Source of the DNA: Tetrahymena thermophila SB210
Taxonomy: Eukaryota > Ciliophora > Oligohymenophorea > Hymenostomatida > Tetrahymenidae
DNA length: 64,000 nucleotides
Direction of reading: 5' to 3'
Assembly (NCBI RefSeq): GCF_000189635.1
Contig: NW_002476212.1
Location: forward strand, 1,054,001-1,118,000
The position numbers and the translations under genes were made by a program. Below are positions 61,554 through 64,000 of this stretch, in pieces. The notes under the pieces are model-generated. The model was not told where the DNA came from. It ran no database searches and was given only the letters and a program-made list of their open reading frames with translations. Within the stretch, counting starts at the first letter, position 1, and each line of letters starts with the position of its first letter.

Positions 61554-63243
61554 TTTTCTTTTATTTATTCAGTAAACTTTAATTTGAATAAGCTTTACTT
61601 TAGGCTAATTTATGATGCTTCTTTAATTTCTACTTAAAATTTAATTAAGAATATAATAAAATTATGAATTAAAATACATTAAATAAATACATACAGTCAT
61701 TCTAAAGATCATTCTAAAGTGTGATGTAAATTCCTATTATTTTTTATAGGATAATGAAAATAGTATATTTTTAATAATTTTTTTAATCCTACTCTTATAG
61801 CTAGATACTAATTATTAGTACATTGTAGAAAATTAGCAATAATTTATATATAAAAGCAATAAAATTGGTTTTAGGGTGAATAAAAAAATATGAAAAGAAG
61901 TCTACAAAAGCAAATAAAAAGAATAATAAAAAATAAAAATTTTAAGAAAATCATTTTTTTTAATTTTATAAAAAATTATTATTTTTTAAATTTAGGATTA
62001 ATTACAATTAAAATTAAAAAATATTAATTTACATTTAAGCTTATATATTTTAGATTTCCATTAACTACATATTTAATTTGAACAAAATCAGAATATTTTA
62101 AAGTTAGATTTATAATAAAATTTTAATTAAATTATTGAATAAAAGATATTATTTAAAATTTAAAACTTTTTACTTTATTTATAAAAAAATATTCAGTAAA
62201 TTAAATAATTATTAAATATAAAATTTTAAAATAAAATATCAAACAGATAAAATATTTTTAAATCCAAAACAACATCAATAAAATATAATTGTTTGAATTA
62301 AAAATTAATAAATAATTTTTAAATTTTAACTTGTAAATGAATAGAAAATAATCAATTTTATAAATATTTTTAATTTTATATAAAAACTGTAAGTAGAAAG
62401 CAGTATTTTTTCACTAATACATATATTTACTTTATTTTTATTAATGTAAATAAATAAATCAAAAGCAAATGTAAATTCTAAATATGCAATATTTTAAAAT
62501 TAAAGTATTTTTTTTATTTTGCTTATTTAGAAAATGTTTTTTTATCGGTTTTCCAATATATTAATGTTTGAATTGATAAATGCCAATTTAAATATTTTAA
62601 ATAAGATTAAAAAGGGTATAAATATTAAATTAGTAAATTTGTTTTGAAGATACTTTGCTTGAGGTTAGATGAATGAAATATATGAATAAAATGGTAAAAT
62701 AAATGAATGAATTAATTAATGAATAAGTATTTCAATAAAAATGAAGTAATTCTTACATGTATTTATGAATGAATGAATATGTATATCTGTTTCTGCATGT
62801 CTGCATTATTAATTAAGTATATCTTAATGATAAATATTATAATTTAATTTGAAAGCAAACATAAATAAATAAATAAAAAAGGAATAAAGCAAGATATTTT
62901 AATTGAAATGAATAGGAAATAAATGTATTTATGTATGTATGTATGAATTGAATAATGAGATGTGAAGATTATTTATTATTTTTTGATTTATTTAGGCTAA
63001 ATGACTTTATTGATTTATTTAATATGATTTCTTCTTTCTAATGTTGCCTTTCTTAAATAAATTTCCTTGCAAATTAATATGGAAGGATAATGCTAATTCA
63101 TTTTAACATGAAATTTATTTGATCATAATTAAATTATTGATTTGCTTTTTAGGATTAGATTCTTTTTTTTAATAAAAAATATTAGTACAAAGCTAATTAA
63201 ATAAAAAGAGAAAGAAGAAGAAGAAAAAAGTATCATTCTTACA
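61554..63243. other. Spacer between divergent genes
   Basis: AT-rich, with GAATGAAT-type short repeats near 62690-62780 and ATGTATGT near 62930. It should contain two divergent promoters. No gene or RNA seen. Confidence 0.6.
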
Positions 63244-64000
63244 ATGAGTTCTGCTGTTGAAAAGAAAGATCTCCCTGCTGACTACGGCAAAATGCCCGCT
63301 GGATACAATTTCCTCACTAGAGGTAAAACAAATTTAGTTAATCACAATAAATAGATTAGTAAAGTCTTGTCCTCCTCTATTCTTATAGCTTTTTAGCAGC
63401 GATTTCAATCCTAAAATTTAGTGAATTTTGAAGGAAGCTAGTTATCATTTTTTATAGCCGAAATTTAGAAATTAAAATAAGCCAAAATGAAAGAAATATA
63501 AAATTTAGGAAGCAATTATATCATAAAACCTAATTTCTAGCTGAATAAATGAATTATTTAGACAGAGGAGGAAGACTTCCCATGGATGTTATTTAAAATA
63601 ATTTTAATAAATGTAGGTAAGGACTGGAGAGAATACGACAAAGATTTTATCTTAAGAACTGATGCAGTTTGGGAAAAGTTTTAATTAGAACACTTCTTCA
63701 GAAACTATATGAAGGCAAGCAGTTTTTTTTTTTAAATTATTATGAAAAGGACTAGTGTTCCAATTTAGATAGTTAGAAAGTTTATTGAAATCGTTTTTGT
63801 TTAAAAAATAGTGTTTCTTCTTTGACCATGGTCTTAAAAAGTATTAAATGTTTGAACCTGAAGATATGTACACTGTTGTCTTTGAAGGATGTAATTATGC
63901 AAATTAAAAATATTAGCTTGTAATGTTAAACTGATCTTTCGTATTTTAACTATAATAGGGGCTTTGGATGATTTGATTACTTTCCCCGGTTTTACTCCTA
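63244..64000 (+). CDS. Unidentified gene, 5' part, cut by window end
   Basis: Exons are 63244-63322, 63617-63714, 63812-63890 and 63959 onward past 64000. The start reads MSSAVEKKDLPADYGKMPAG, followed by GYNFLTRGKDWREYDKDFIL, then WEKFQLEHFFRNYMK, CFFFDHGLKKYQMF and EGWALDDLITFPGFTP. Codon use is C-rich and regular, so it is probably well expressed. There is no N-terminal hydrophobic signal. The second intron needs a GC donor (AAG|GCAAGC) with a normal AG acceptor; a GT alternative four bases later leads to TGA. I do not recognise the family; a small mitochondrial or housekeeping protein is only a guess. Confidence 0.7.

Noticed and set aside
1-64000. tRNA, rRNA, telomere repeats and chromosome-breakage sequence
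   Set aside because: I scanned for T-loop-like GGTTCGA motifs, CCCCAA runs and the 15-base breakage motif and saw none; weak tRNAs could be missed by eye.

Overview
The window reads as nuclear DNA of a ciliate close to Tetrahymena, most likely macronuclear. Base composition is extremely AT-rich. TAA and TAG run through every recognisable gene where glutamine is expected and TGA is the only terminator. Introns are short, AT-rich and GT-AG, and long spacers hold microsatellites. The genus is inferred from code use, gene style and gene content. I saw no telomeric CCCCAA tract, chromosome-breakage sequence, rRNA gene or tRNA gene.

The first 6.8 kb shows no gene I can support. From about 6.8 to 24.0 kb lies a large direct duplication. 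Each unit has two mu-class-like glutathione S-transferase genes (A and B), an ULK/ATG1-like kinase between them, and a START-domain gene on the minus strand. Unit 1 (about 6.8-14.0 kb) keeps GST-A1, GST-B1 and START-1, but its kinase is gutted by a deletion and a 125-bp TA-flanked MITE has inserted. Unit 2 (about 14.9-24.0 kb) keeps the kinase, GST-B2 and START-2, but its GST-A2 is a pseudogene. It also carries a fossil reading frame that I did not find in unit 1. The units have decayed reciprocally.

From 24.4 to 32 kb come an Asn/Gln-rich gene with long internal repeats and a duplicated gene pair of unknown function that shares a conserved C-terminal domain. A transmembrane thioredoxin/PDI-like gene (33.0 kb) and a multi-pass membrane protein gene (35.6 kb) follow.

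From 38.7 to 53.3 kb are three intron-rich genes: an adenylate kinase 7 homologue with a DPY-30 tail but no recognisable P-loop; a cyclase-associated protein (CAP) whose N-terminal helical domain is present three times; and a leucine-rich-repeat gene in which each repeat is one 90-bp exon. A 105-bp TTAA-flanked insertion sits in one LRR intron. The rest holds a two-HMG-box protein with a chromodomain-like tail, a minus-strand glycosyltransferase-like gene starting MGNCC, a minus-strand Gln/Asn-rich gene, and the 5' part of an unidentified gene cut by the window end.

The genes do not form operons. Themes are detoxification and lipid binding (GST, START), signalling or autophagy-type kinase, secretory-pathway redox (PDI-like), cilia (AK7) and actin turnover (CAP). 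All intron-exon models were drawn by hand. In every complete multi-exon model the exon lengths sum to a multiple of three; the last gene is cut by the window end.
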